Shown here: positions 56,225 through 64,000 of the stretch, piece after piece | Numbering within the stretch: the first letter of the stretch is position 1 | Layout of the letters: each line of letters opens with the position of its first letter | From: Stagonosporopsis chrysanthemi | Taxonomy: Eukaryota > Ascomycota > Dothideomycetes > Pleosporales > Didymellaceae | Assembly (NCBI GenBank): GCA_022560025.1 | Contig: JAFISE010000001.1 | Location: 652,227 to 716,226, forward strand | DNA: 64,000 bases | Reading direction: 5' to 3' | The notes under the pieces: model-generated | What the model saw: the letters and a program-made list of their open reading frames with translations, nothing else | Databases searched by the model: none | Told to the model about the DNA's origin: nothing | Position numbers and translations under genes: made by a program

Positions 56225-57058
56225 ATGTCGCACCACATCCTTCTCCTCGGCGGTCACGGCAAGGTTTCCCAGCTTCTTACACCTCTACTCCTCTCAAAGT
56301 CCTGGAATGTCACATCCGTCATCCGCACAGCAGAGCAAAAGGCCACCATCGAAGCCCTCGGCAAGAATCAGCCTGGCAAGCTGGATGTACTAGTCAGCAG
56401 CGTATCAGACGTCAAGAGCGAGTCTGATGCCAAGCAAATCATCGACCGCGTGAAGCCCGACTGGGTGGTCTGGAGCGCTGGCGCTGGCGGCAAGGGCGGT
56501 GCTTCGAACACAATCGCAGTCGATCACGACGCGGCCATTGCGTTCACCAAGGCGAGCATCCACACTCCTAGCGTGAAGAAGTTCCTCACAGTCTCGCATC
56601 TGTCAAGCAGGAAGGGTAGGCCCAGTTGGTGGAGCGACTCAGACTGGGAAGTTGCGCAGAAGACCAACAACGAGGTACTGCCGACATACTGCAAGGCCAA
56701 ACTTGCAGCCGACGAGGTCTTGACTGTACTGACCCGCGAGCGATTGGAGAAGGAGGCCAAGGATGGCGTGCCTGAGAAGGAGCGCTTCGCGGGTATTAGT
56801 CTAAGGCCGGGCTATCTGACGGACGAGAAGGCCGGTGGTGTCGCAGTTGGCAAGATTGGGACACAAGGCAAGACTAGCCGCGACACGACAGCACATGCTA
56901 TCGTTCACGCGCTGGATACTGACTTCAGAGGCTGGCTTGACATTTTTGACGGCGATGAAGACTCCAGGACAGCCATCCAGAAGCTCGCTGACCAGGGTGT
57001 CGATACGTCTGAAGAGGAGGACTGGGAGGCGGCAAAGGAGAGGGTATCGAAGTTGTAG
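56225..57058 (+). CDS. NAD(P)-binding Rossmann protein, atypical SDR (NmrA/epimerase-like)
   Basis: 277 residues. Start at 56225 (MSHHILLLGGHGKVSQLL) puts the nucleotide-binding G-x-x-G-x-V motif at residues 9-14, as in atypical short-chain dehydrogenases. An earlier in-frame ATG (56183) would add 14 residues and is less likely. Other signs: VSSVSDVKSESDAKQIID, the WVVWSAGAGGKGG loop, VSHLSSRKG, Y-C-K-A-K-L-A-A (a Y-x-x-x-K-like pair), and SLRPGYLTDEKAGG. The group often reduces or isomerises small substrates or acts as a redox sensor. The substrate is unknown. No secondary-metabolite genes adjoin. Confidence 0.85.
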   Translation: MSHHILLLGGHGKVSQLLTPLLLSKSWNVTSVIRTAEQKATIEALGKNQPGKLDVLVSSVSDVKSESDAKQIIDRVKPDWVVWSAGAGGKGGASNTIAVDHDAAIAFTKASIHTPSVKKFLTVSHLSSRKGRPSWWSDSDWEVAQKTNNEVLPTYCKAKLAADEVLTVLTRERLEKEAKDGVPEKERFAGISLRPGYLTDEKAGGVAVGKIGTQGKTSRDTTAHAIVHALDTDFRGWLDIFDGDEDSRTAIQKLADQGVDTSEEEDWEAAKERVSKL

Positions 57059-57427
57059 GCTTCTGAAAGGCTAGTAGAGACACTATAAGCAATGGTTTCA
57101 AAGTTTCAGGCATCTAATGCCTCGTGTAGCTGCGAGCAAAGCTTTCAAAACCAAATGACATATTTCATAAGCTTCCGTCAAAGCATTGCAGACCTCATCT
57201 CCAGAAATCGAAATCTGTAGCTCCCCCCCGGAGCACCTTCGAGCACGGACACACAACGTCATCCCTCACCTCGGAAGCACGGCAGCAGCTGAACTCCCCA
57301 ACACCACCATGCGTCGCACAGGACCATGGCGCGCCCACGGCTTCATCTAGCCCGCCAACCAACAATGCCTAACAAACACGACCCAAATCCTACATGACAC
57401 CCCTGTCGCACCCGCACTAAAGGCACC
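57059..57427. other. Intergenic region before the MFS gene
   Basis: 369 bp, the leader and promoter of the MFS gene. C-rich in its second half. No gene seen. Confidence 0.4.
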
Positions 57428-59235
57428 ATGCCCCGAATCCGCGCTCGAGCATCCGCCAGCACCACCGACTCGGCTTCAGGTTCAGGTTCAGCTTCCCCAC
57501 GCGCCACGCCCTCGGATTGCTCCGACGACCTTCCGCTGCTGAAACAGCACGATGCGTACGAACTGCAGCCGATTAGCCACTCGGTGCCGTCGTCTCCTGC
57601 GGAAATCAACGCAGATGCGGACGATGACGAGGACCGCAATGCGCGCCGCCTGTCCTTTGACTCGGTGCAGAGCTACGAGCTATACACGCCGGATGAAGAT
57701 AAAGCGGTGCTGAGGAAGCTGGACAGGCGGCTGGTGGGGTTTATGGCGCTGTTGTATTGTCTGAGCTTTTTGGACCGCACGAGTGAGTGCTGTTCTTTTG
57801 CGTGTCTGCATGGACTAAGCTTCGGGGGAGGGGTCGGGGTGGGTTGAGAGGTTGAGAGCGGCTGGGCTGACGGTGAATGCGTAGATATTGGCAATGCCCG
57901 GATTGCGGGGATGCAGGAGGACCTCCGGCTGAGCTCGAGGCAGTTCGAGTGGCTGATCTGGGCGTTCTATATCACATACATTGGGTTTGAGTGGATGACA
58001 CTGATGTGAGTGTCCTGTTGAGCGTGTCTGGACTACTACTTACCCATCCCAGGTATCGCATCGTGCCGCCGCACATCTACATCTCCATCTGCATCTTCTC
58101 CTGGGGCCTGATCGCCTGTCTGCAGTCCGTCGCGCCGTCCTTCAGCGTCCTCGTGGTCCTCCGCGCCCTCCTCGGCATCGGCGAAGCAGCATTCAGCCCC
58201 GGCGTCCCCTTCTACCTCTCCTTCTTCTTCCGCCGCCGCGAACTCGCGTTCAGGACAGGGCTGTTCATCTCCGCCAGCCCCCTTTCCTCGGCCTTCGCAG
58301 GTGCCCTCGCGTGGCTCATCACTAAGCTCGCCAGCAAAACCCCCTTCAGCCCCTGGCGCCTGCTGTTCCTCGTCGAAGGCTTCCCCAGCATGCTCGTCGC
58401 CGTGTGGGCTTGGAGTTTCGTCCCAGACAGCCCAGGCACAGTCCGCTGGCTCACCCCGCGCCAGCGCAAAGTCGCCGTCCTGCGCCTGCGCCAGGAACAC
58501 GACGACGAGGACGACGACGAATTTCCCCCCGGCATCCACCTCCCAGACGTCCTCCGCACCCTGCGCGACCCGAAATGCTACCTCACCGCGCTGATGATGC
58601 TCTTCTCCAACGTCGCCTTCGGCAGCATCCCCGTGTTCCTGCCCTCCATCGTGCGCGACATGGGCTTCTCGTCGCTGACGGCGCAAGCGCTCACCGCGCC
58701 GCCCTACCTCGTGGCCTTTGGCGCCGTGCTAGCCACGGCCCACGCCTCGGACCGCCTGCAGACGCGCTCGCCCTTCATCATGGCCCACGCGGCACTCGCG
58801 TGCGCCGCCTACACGGCCCTCGCGCTGCTGGGCGCCGCGCACAGCCCGCACCCGCTCGCGCGCTACGCCGCGCTCTACCCGGCCATTGCGGGCTTCTTCA
58901 GCGTCATCACCGTCGTCATTACGTGGACGATCAATAACCAGGCGTCGGACTCGGCAAAGGGGACGGGCATGGCGGTGCTGAATGTCATTGGCCAGTTTGG
59001 GCCACTGGTGGGCTCCGGGCTGTTTCCGCAGGAGGAGGGGCCGTGGTATGTAAGGGGCATGGGGGTGTGTGCGGGGTGTATGGGGGCGGTGGGGGTGTTG
59101 GCGGGGGTGCTGCGGTGGGTACTAGTGAGGGAGAATAGGAGGGGGAGGGGTGTGTATGCGGGGGTTCCAGGGGAGGAGGAGGGGGGAGGAGGAGAGAAGG
59201 GAGAGGGGCGGCGGGTGTTTGAGTTTATGTTGTAG
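57428..59235 (+). CDS. MFS permease, anion:cation symporter type (allantoate/nicotinate permease-like)
   Basis: Exons 57428..57782, 57885..58005 and 58053..59235 give 552 residues. Introns are 102 and 47 bp. A Ser-rich cytosolic tail precedes helix 1 with the ACS-family start DKAVLRKLDRRLVGFMALLYCLSFLDRTNIGNARIAGM, where NIGNA forms across intron 1. About 12 membrane helices follow, with LRALLGIGEAAFSPGVPFYLSFFF, PDSPGTVRWLTPRQR (central loop) and WTINNQASDSAKGTGMAVLNVIGQFGPLVG. These are typical of the Dal5/Tna1 group importing allantoate, nicotinate, pantothenate or similar anions. The substrate is not determinable. The last 60 codons are strongly G-rich on this strand (Gly, Val, Glu). Confidence 0.93.
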
Positions 59236-59415
59236 GACGACGTAGCCTTGTCGCAGCTTTTCTCTTTCACGTTCAGTCGTTTGCATGCGAACCGTCAATG
59301 GGCGAACGAACAAAAAAGGGGTATCCATACTCCTGACATGCAAACGTGAACATCTATCTACAACAACCCAGGACGCTTTTCCATCTCCCATCTCCCATCT
59401 CCCACGGCGGCACGC

Positions 59416-60943
59416 CTACTTGGCAGCCGGCAGCTCCCAGTCCTTGTAGCTCCACTTCTCAGAGACTGTGTATTTCTTCTGCTTGGCGTAGGGGATGTGG
59501 CGGCGCGGCTCGACGACGCCGCGCAGCATCATGCTGCGGAAGCGGTCCTTGAGCAGGTTGCCCTCGGGCTTGAGGGCGCGCAGCGAGTCGCGCAGCTCGT
59601 CGGGCAGGACGACTTCAAGCGGGGCGTCCATGATGCTAGACGTCTTCGTTAGTAAAGTGGAATGTAGATTGGGAATTGAAAGGGAAAGGAAAAGGAAAAG
59701 GAAAAGGAAAAGGAAAAGGAAAAGGAAAAGGAAAAGGAAAAGGAAAAGGAAAAGGAAAAGAAAAGGACGTACGGAATCCGGCCAAACTGCTTCTTCCGCA
59801 GCTCCAGCTCCTCGCCGTCCTCGACGTCCAGCGTGCCGTCGGCGTCGGCCTGGATCGCGGCGGCCATGCTCTTTGCGGCGTCGCGCGAGCGCTCCTTCTC
59901 CTCGACGCTCTTGGCGAGCTTCTTGACCATCTGCAGCTGCTGAGCCTTTGCCTTTGCCTTTGCGTCGTGCTTGGCCTGGCGCTCGGCCTCTTTCCTGCGC
60001 TTGATCTTGTTGCGCTGGGTGGCCGACTTGCGCTCGGGCCGCTTGGCCGGTGTTTTGCTCTCGTCCTCGCTGAAGCCCTCCCACTCGCTCTCCCACACGC
60101 TCTCCTCGCCCGAGTCGGACTCGGACTCGGCGGCGGCGCGCTCCATGCGCTCGGCCTCTGCCTGGGCGTCGCGCAGGCGCTGCTTCTCGTCGGCGACGGC
60201 CTTCTCCGACTCCTTGATCAGCAGGGCCTGCCACTCGTCGAAGTTGGGGTTGTAGGATTTGCCGGCGGCTGGCTTGCGGACGGCGGGGATCTTCTTGCCG
60301 TCCTTTGCGAGGGAGACGGGGGCGCGCTTCAGGGTGACGGGCTCGACCTTGGGCTTCTTCTTGTCGAGGAACGAGAAGTGCGGGTCGGGCTGGACGTGCT
60401 GCACGGCCCAGGGATCGTGGTCGGCGGCGGCGGACTGCACGACGTCCTTCTTGGTCTGCTCGCCGCCGTAGGCAATGGCGCGCAGGCGGTCATACTCCCT
60501 GCCCGAGACCTTGGCCTTCTTGCGCTTGCCGTCGTCGTCGAGGTCGGACAGGCGCTTGCGGGACGGGACGGCGGGGACGGCGGAGCGCTGGGCGAGGATC
60601 TGGTCGACCTTGAGCGGCTTGTGGCGCGACTGGACTTTCTTCTGGATGGCGGCGTCGCCGGCGGTGTCGACTGCGAAGAGCTGGTCGGCGGTCTTTTCGG
60701 CGATGACTCCACTGGCGGCGGTCAGGCGTGTGAGGAGGGGGAAGTGTGAGGAGGGGGAAGTGTGAGGAGGGGGAAGTGTGAGGAGTGGACGAGTGCAAGT
60801 GTGAGGGGAGCCTACCCGGCGATGATCTGGTCGCGCACCTCGTCCAGGCCCTCGGCAACGGCGGTGACGTCGACATTCTTGCGCCAGGCCTTCTTGCCCT
60901 TGCGGCTCTTCTGCCTGTACTGGGCGGGGGCGGCGTCGGACAT
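59416..60943 (-). CDS. nop53: 60S ribosome biogenesis protein NOP53 (GLTSCR2/PICT1 family)
   Basis: Exons 60816..60943, 59773..60711 and 59416..59635 (minus strand) encode 428 residues (yeast 455). The start MSDAAPAQYRQKSRKGKKAWRKNVD carries the family's KGKKAWRKNVD motif. Further Nop53 hallmarks are VIAEKTADQLFAVDTAGD, KPLKVDQILAQRSAVPAV, the GKSYNPNFDEWQALLIKESEKAVADEKQR segment and, in the last exon, LRALKPEGNLLKDRFRSMMLRGVVEPRR. Basic and acidic stretches alternate, as expected for a nucleolar protein. NOP53 recruits the exosome helicase Mtr4 (AIM motif) for 5.8S and 25S rRNA processing. Intron 1 (104 bp) contains a 16 bp minisatellite, and intron 2 (137 bp) contains a CCTTTT repeat with a TACTAAC branch site near its end. 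Divergent to YPT6, 276 bp apart. Confidence 0.95.
59684..59766. repeat. (GGAAAA)n microsatellite in NOP53 intron 2
   Basis: About 14 copies of a six-base unit with a near-perfect run. On the transcribed strand it is (CCTTTT)n, a polypyrimidine tract inside intron 59636..59772. It takes up most of the intron without touching splice sites or the branch site. Confidence 0.95.
60731..60787. repeat. 16 bp minisatellite in NOP53 intron 1
   Basis: About 3.5 copies of a G-rich unit, GTGTGAGGAGGGGGAA, lie between the donor and acceptor of intron 1. Confidence 0.9.
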
Positions 60944-61219
60944 GGCGTACGGGTGTCGTAGACAGCGACTCTGCGCCGTCTGCGGCCGCGACGCTGCGTT
61001 CTGCTTTTCCAAAATTTAGGCGGCGCGCTAGGCGGCACCCCTGCACCCGGCGCCCTGCACCCTGCGCCCGGTCCCCTGCACGTCGTCGGCCGGCGGTGTG
61101 GGGGCTTTGTTTGCGGCAGCCACGGCCACGGCCACAACCACACCCGCTCTCCTATTCAGCCCCCACGGCGACTCCAAGGACCCAAGGACCCTCCGACCCA
61201 AGGACCCTCCGACCCCAAC
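60944..61219. promoter_or_regulatory. Divergent promoter NOP53/YPT6
   Basis: 276 bp between start codons. A repeated CACCCTGCACCC-like motif lies near 61040-61070, and CCAAGGACCCTCCGACC occurs twice just upstream of YPT6 (about 61178-61215). No factor can be named. Confidence 0.45.
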
Positions 61220-62055
61220 ATGGCGCAATCCGGGTACTCGAACCCGCTGAAGAAGTTCAAGTACGTGTCCGCCGCCCGCTGCGGGCGCCCTGCATGCTAA
61301 CGCGAGCGCGCAGGCTGGTCTTCCTGGGCGAGCAGAGCGGTAGGCACCCTCCCGGCAGCGGCAGACGCAGACACAGACGCAGGCAGCGCTGACAGCCGCA
61401 GTGGGCAAGACGTCGCTCATCACGCGCTTCATGTACGACTCGTTCGACAACACGTACCAGGCCACCATCGGCATCGACTTCCTGTCCAAGGTGCGCCCCC
61501 CCCGCCCGCGGCCACCGCACCGCCGCTGACCCGCCAGACAATGTACCTCGAGGACCGCACCGTGCGCCTGCAGCTGTGGGACACGGCCGGCCAGGAGCGC
61601 TTCCGCTCGCTGATCCCCTCATACATCCGCGACTCGTCCGTCGCCGTCGTCGTCTACGACATCACCAACAAGAAGACGTTTGAGAACACGCGCAAGTGGG
61701 TCGACGACGTCCGGGGCGAGCGCGGCAACGACGTCATCATCGTCCTGGTCGGCAACAAGACGGATCTCAACGACAAGCGCGAGGTCACGACGGCCCAGGG
61801 CGAGGACGAGGCCAAGAAGAACAACCTCATGTTCATCGAGACGAGCGCAAAGGTCGGCCATAACGTCAAGGCCCTGTTCAAGCGCATTGCCCAGGCCCTG
61901 CCGGGCATGGAGGGCGAGGGCCAGCAGGGGCAGAGCCAGAGTACGCCCGTTGCTGACTGTATACCATTTTGTGCATGTGGATGCTGACAGCTGCAGTGAT
62001 CGACGTCAACATCAACCCGAGCCAGCCGCAGGAGCAGAACTCGTGCTCGTGCTGA
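61220..62055 (+). CDS. ypt6: Rab6-type small GTPase Ypt6
   Basis: Five exons, 61220..61260, 61314..61339 (26 bp), 61402..61490, 61538..61940 and 61997..62055, encode 205 residues. Each junction is fixed by the Rab fold: P-loop GEQSVGKTS (19-27) spans intron 2; switch I is TYQATIGIDFLSK; WDTAGQERF; NKTD; and ETSAK complete the G boxes. The Rab6 signature is the [25 protein letters not shown] start and RSLIPSYIRDSSVAVVVYDITN. The C-terminus ends in CSC, a double-cysteine geranylgeranylation site. Ypt6 acts in retrograde transport from endosomes to the Golgi and within the Golgi. Introns are 53, 62, 47 and 56 bp. Converges with TOM20. Confidence 0.97.
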
Positions 62056-62076
62056 GAAGGAGAAGGAGAAGACGAG

Positions 62077-62108
62077 GACGACGACAACAACAACAACAAC
62101 AGCAGCAA

Positions 62109-62142
<34 letters not shown>

Positions 62143-62178
62143 AGCAACAGCAGCAACAACAACAACAACGACGACGAC
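62077..62178. repeat. CAA/CAG trinucleotide repeat in YPT6 3' flank
   Basis: About 30 interrupted triplets beginning about 25 bp after the YPT6 stop. Lies outside any coding region, so would not make poly-glutamine. Confidence 0.92.
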
Positions 62179-62338
62179 GACATGCAGCTCCGTTGGATCG
62201 CTTAGAGCGTGTTGTAATGATTTGCAATGGATTCACTCTCATGGAGCAAGGCGTTTCACGGGCATGGCTGGCCGCTCCGTGCTGTCATCTGTAGTACAGT
62301 AGTAGTTTTATCAGCCTATCCACACCACCTATCGTCAC

Positions 62339-62448
62339 CATGACTATGACCATGACTATGACCATGACTATGACCATGACTATGACCATGACTATGACCA
62401 TGACTATGACCATGACTATCACCATGACTATGACCATGACTATGGACG
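62339..62448. repeat. 12 bp minisatellite (CATGACTATGAC)n
   Basis: About nine tandem copies with one variant copy (ATGACTATCACC). Tandem Met-Thr frames here are artefacts. Confidence 0.95.
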
Positions 62449-62483
62449 CACGCCATGACGCCGTGTCTCAGATGTGCAGTCGT

Positions 62484-62521
62484 GCAGATGCAGATGCGGA
62501 TGCAGATGCGGATGCGGATGC
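62484..62521. repeat. (GATGCR)n hexamer repeat
   Basis: About six copies of GATGCA/GATGCG immediately after the minisatellite. Confidence 0.85.
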
Positions 62522-62834
62522 TGGGGATTGATTACATTGCCAATCTAATGCTGCGCTGCGCTGCCCAGGCGCACTGCCAAAAACCCACACCGGCATGGGC
62601 CCCTGCTGCACCGGAACGCCGGCCACCACTGGCTCGACCTAGCCCTAAGAACGCGTGCAAACCATTCGTTTCTACATGTACAGGAAATATTACAGTGGCT
62701 GGCGCTCGCCTGTGCGGAGCCGTCAAGGCCGTCGGGCCGCGCGGGAGGGGGAGGGGAGTCGAGACGCCAGATGCTACTTCAACGAGGAGAGAGAGGGGGG
62801 GGGGGTTACTCGGCGAGGTTACTCGACGAGGTTT

Positions 62835-63482
62835 CTACTCGAGGTCGCCGGTGGAGCCCGACTCGGAGGGTGTCTTGCTGCCGCCGCCGACGGGGATGGA
62901 TGTGTCGACTGCGATCATTTCGGCGAGGATGTCGAGGACGGGCTGGGCAGAGCAGGTTAGCCATCGAGGTCATTGTGTGCGAGGATCAGACGAAACGCAC
63001 CTTGGGCACCGTCTTGTCGTAGATGTTGATCAGCTCCCGCGGGTTGGGGTAGACCTTGAGCGCGCGGTAGAAGCACAGCGCGGCCTCGACGTTGTCTGCG
63101 CCTGCGGAGAGAGTTAGTATTTGTCCATGGCATCTATCCACTGCACAGCAGCATGCGTACCCTTCTGCACCATGCCCTCGCCCTGCGCCACCTCCTGCAT
63201 AAAGTAGGCCTCGACCTCCTCCGGGTCCTTGGGGAAGCCCTCCTCATTGGCCAGCGCGACGGCCTCGCGGATGGCCTTTTTCTGCTCGGCGCCCTGGCTC
63301 TCGGCCTCCTCCTTGGCGGCGCGCTGCGTGCGCTTGCTCTCCTTCTTCAGCGCGCGCCGGAACTCCGGGTCGCTGCGGCGCTTGCTGTCAAAGTAGACGG
63401 CGTACGCGAGCAGGCCGGTGACGACGGTGCCGACGCTGATGGCGACGATGGTCGATGTTTTCAGCGAGCTCGGCTGCGACAT
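62835..63482 (-). CDS. tom20: Mitochondrial import receptor subunit TOM20
   Basis: Exons 63161..63482, 63001..63101 and 62835..62942 (minus strand) encode 176 residues; yeast Tom20 has 183. The N-terminal anchor is STIVAISVGTVVTGLLAYAVYFD (about residues 10-32), the usual signal-anchor in the outer membrane. A basic, Glu-rich linker (KRRSDPEFRRALKKESKR) and the cytosolic receptor domain follow, with DPEEVEAYFMQEVAQGE and, across the intron, KGADNVEAALCFYRALKVYPNPRELINIYDKTVPKPVLDILAEM. The latter contains the TPR-like motif that binds presequences. The introns are 59 and 58 bp. A Gly/Ser-rich tail ends DLE. It guides precursors to the TOM40 pore. Confidence 0.95.
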
Positions 63483-63808
63483 GGTGGGGTGGGGTGGGGT
63501 GGGGTGGGGTGGGGTGGTGTGGCGGGCGTGAGGGCGTGAGGGCGTGAGGGCGTGTGGGAGCGGCGGCGGCGGCGGCGGCGGCGGGAGAGGGGAGTGACGG
63601 GCGATGGAGTGGGTGATGGGCGTGTGGATGACTTTTTAGACGCTCTGGACGGGACGGCGACGGGCGGCCATGTTACGCGGGCTGTCTGTGCGGCAGCTTC
63701 CCCGGGCAGCAGCCGACCCCCGACGACACTCAACACCAGACGACACACGACACACGACACACGACACACGACACACGACACACGACACACGACACGCCCC
63801 GGCCGGCC
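63483..63808. promoter_or_regulatory. Divergent promoter TOM20/partial gene, packed with simple repeats
   Basis: 326 bp between start codons. It contains (GGGGT)n about 63483-63517 directly upstream of the TOM20 start (C-rich in the TOM20 sense), GGGCGTGA repeated about four times (63533-63556), a (CGG)n run (about 63561-63583) and an ACGACAC heptamer repeat (about 63742-63795). A G-quadruplex-forming potential is inferred for the (GGGGT)n tract. Confidence 0.8.
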
Positions 63809-64000
63809 ATGGCGGACAGACCCGACAAGCAAAAGGGCATCTCGCTGCGCAAGAAGCGCGGCGTCAAGAGCAAGAAGAATGCGCCGACCATCAGCGCCCC
63901 GCGCCAGATCAGTGCGCCCATGCCCGCCGGGCCTGGCATGGGCGCCGCCACGCTCTCGTCGTCCGGCCGGCCCTCGCAGGACTCGACGCGCTCGCGCAGC
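63809..64000 (+). CDS. Partial gene, N-terminus only; possibly exocyst subunit Exo84
   Basis: 64 codons from the ATG at 63809 run off the window edge without a stop. The sequence starts MADRPDKQKGISLRKKRG, is very basic, then Pro/Ala/Ser-rich (TISAPRQISAPMP). A short GISLR/KK start followed by an ISAP-containing linker resembles what I recall of Exo84 N-termini in filamentous fungi, but this is weak. No domain is visible because the folded part would lie beyond 64000. Confidence 0.45.
   Translation, partial: MADRPDKQKGISLRKKRGVKSKKNAPTISAPRQISAPMPAGPGMGAATLSSSGRPSQDSTRSRS

Larger units (their letters stand above)
62056..62834. other. Repeat-rich region between convergent YPT6 and TOM20
   Basis: 3' flanks of both genes with at least four simple repeats: CAA/CAG (about 62077-62178), a 12 bp minisatellite, a GATGCG repeat and an 11-base G run near 62795. 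No gene is credible here. Long frames reading as poly-Gln, poly-Leu or Met-Thr are products of the repeats. Confidence 0.8.

Noticed and set aside
58036..58686. 216-codon minus-strand frame
   Set aside because: Shadow of the GC-rich MFS exon; no family features, unlike the sense strand.
59676..60749. 357-codon plus-strand frame starting with Gly-Lys repeats
   Set aside because: Antisense to NOP53 exons and its microsatellite; the minus-strand protein has clear family motifs.
62012..62294. Long frames reading poly-Gln, poly-Leu or poly-Cys in the YPT6 3' region
   Set aside because: They are translations of the CAA/CAG repeat in different frames; the YPT6 stop precedes them and there is no start or domain context.
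62340..62531. Frame of alternating Met-Thr followed by Ala-Asp repeats
   Set aside because: A direct product of the 12 bp and 6 bp tandem repeats; not a plausible protein gene.

Overview
The window is 64 kb of nuclear DNA from a filamentous ascomycete (Pezizomycotina; Dothideomycetes is my best guess, from overall character and not from an alignment). The evidence is the gene set: a Pth11-like rhodopsin-domain membrane protein, a DUF2293 protein, a hamartin (TSC1) homologue, a GPI-anchored GH72 beta-glucanosyltransferase, a fungal-type TOM20 and a Sat4/Hal4-class kinase. It is also the gene structure: many short introns, mostly 45-60 bp, with GT..AG ends and CTRAY or TACTAAC-like branch sites. 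There is no sign of a plasmid, phage, CRISPR array, rRNA operon or intact transposon. I found about 33 protein-coding genes, most of them spliced, and give exon coordinates in the evidence text.

Layout. 0-5 kb: a NECAP-type endocytic protein, an F-box/2EXR-like protein and the mismatch-repair ATPase MLH1. 5-8 kb: MOZART1 (three tiny exons) and a membrane-tethered GNAT acetyltransferase. 9.7-15.2 kb: a Hal4/Sat4-like kinase, survival factor SVF1 and a divergent histone H4 variant. 15.7-20 kb: CCDC25 homologue, a small DUF1763-like protein and a DUF2293 protein. 20.6-28 kb: an Sng1/DUF3533 membrane protein, a small mitochondrial-looking protein and TSC1. 28-33 kb is gene-poor, with one TauD-type dioxygenase. 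33-37 kb: spliceosomal helicase PRP22. 37-44 kb is gene-poor, with a doubtful gene, a small secreted or membrane protein and a Pth11-like receptor. 44-49 kb: NMD3 and ATP25 (divergent), then the GH72 enzyme. 50-56 kb: lineage-specific hypotheticals around GCN3 (eIF2B alpha). 56-64 kb: an NAD(P)-binding protein, an MFS permease, NOP53, YPT6, TOM20 and the 5' end of a possible exocyst gene.

Themes. Most genes are housekeeping: ribosome biogenesis and translation (NMD3, NOP53, GCN3), splicing (PRP22), mitochondria (ATP25, TOM20), trafficking (YPT6, NECAP), spindle organisation (MOZART1), mismatch repair (MLH1) and TOR control (TSC1). They are not a pathway cluster. Several are arranged head-to-head over 180-330 bp and probably share promoters. 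From about 57 kb onward the DNA becomes visibly richer in GC and, from 59.7 kb, full of simple repeats.

The most unusual item is the histone H4 variant at 14.6-15.2 kb. It has an extended tail with a repeated GLGKG unit, and the homology-defined end of its second intron reads CG where AG is expected. Second is the locus at 50.0-50.9 kb, where the antisense strand has two long overlapping open frames, one of them encoding three spaced cysteine-knuckle units. I saw no new multi-gene system.
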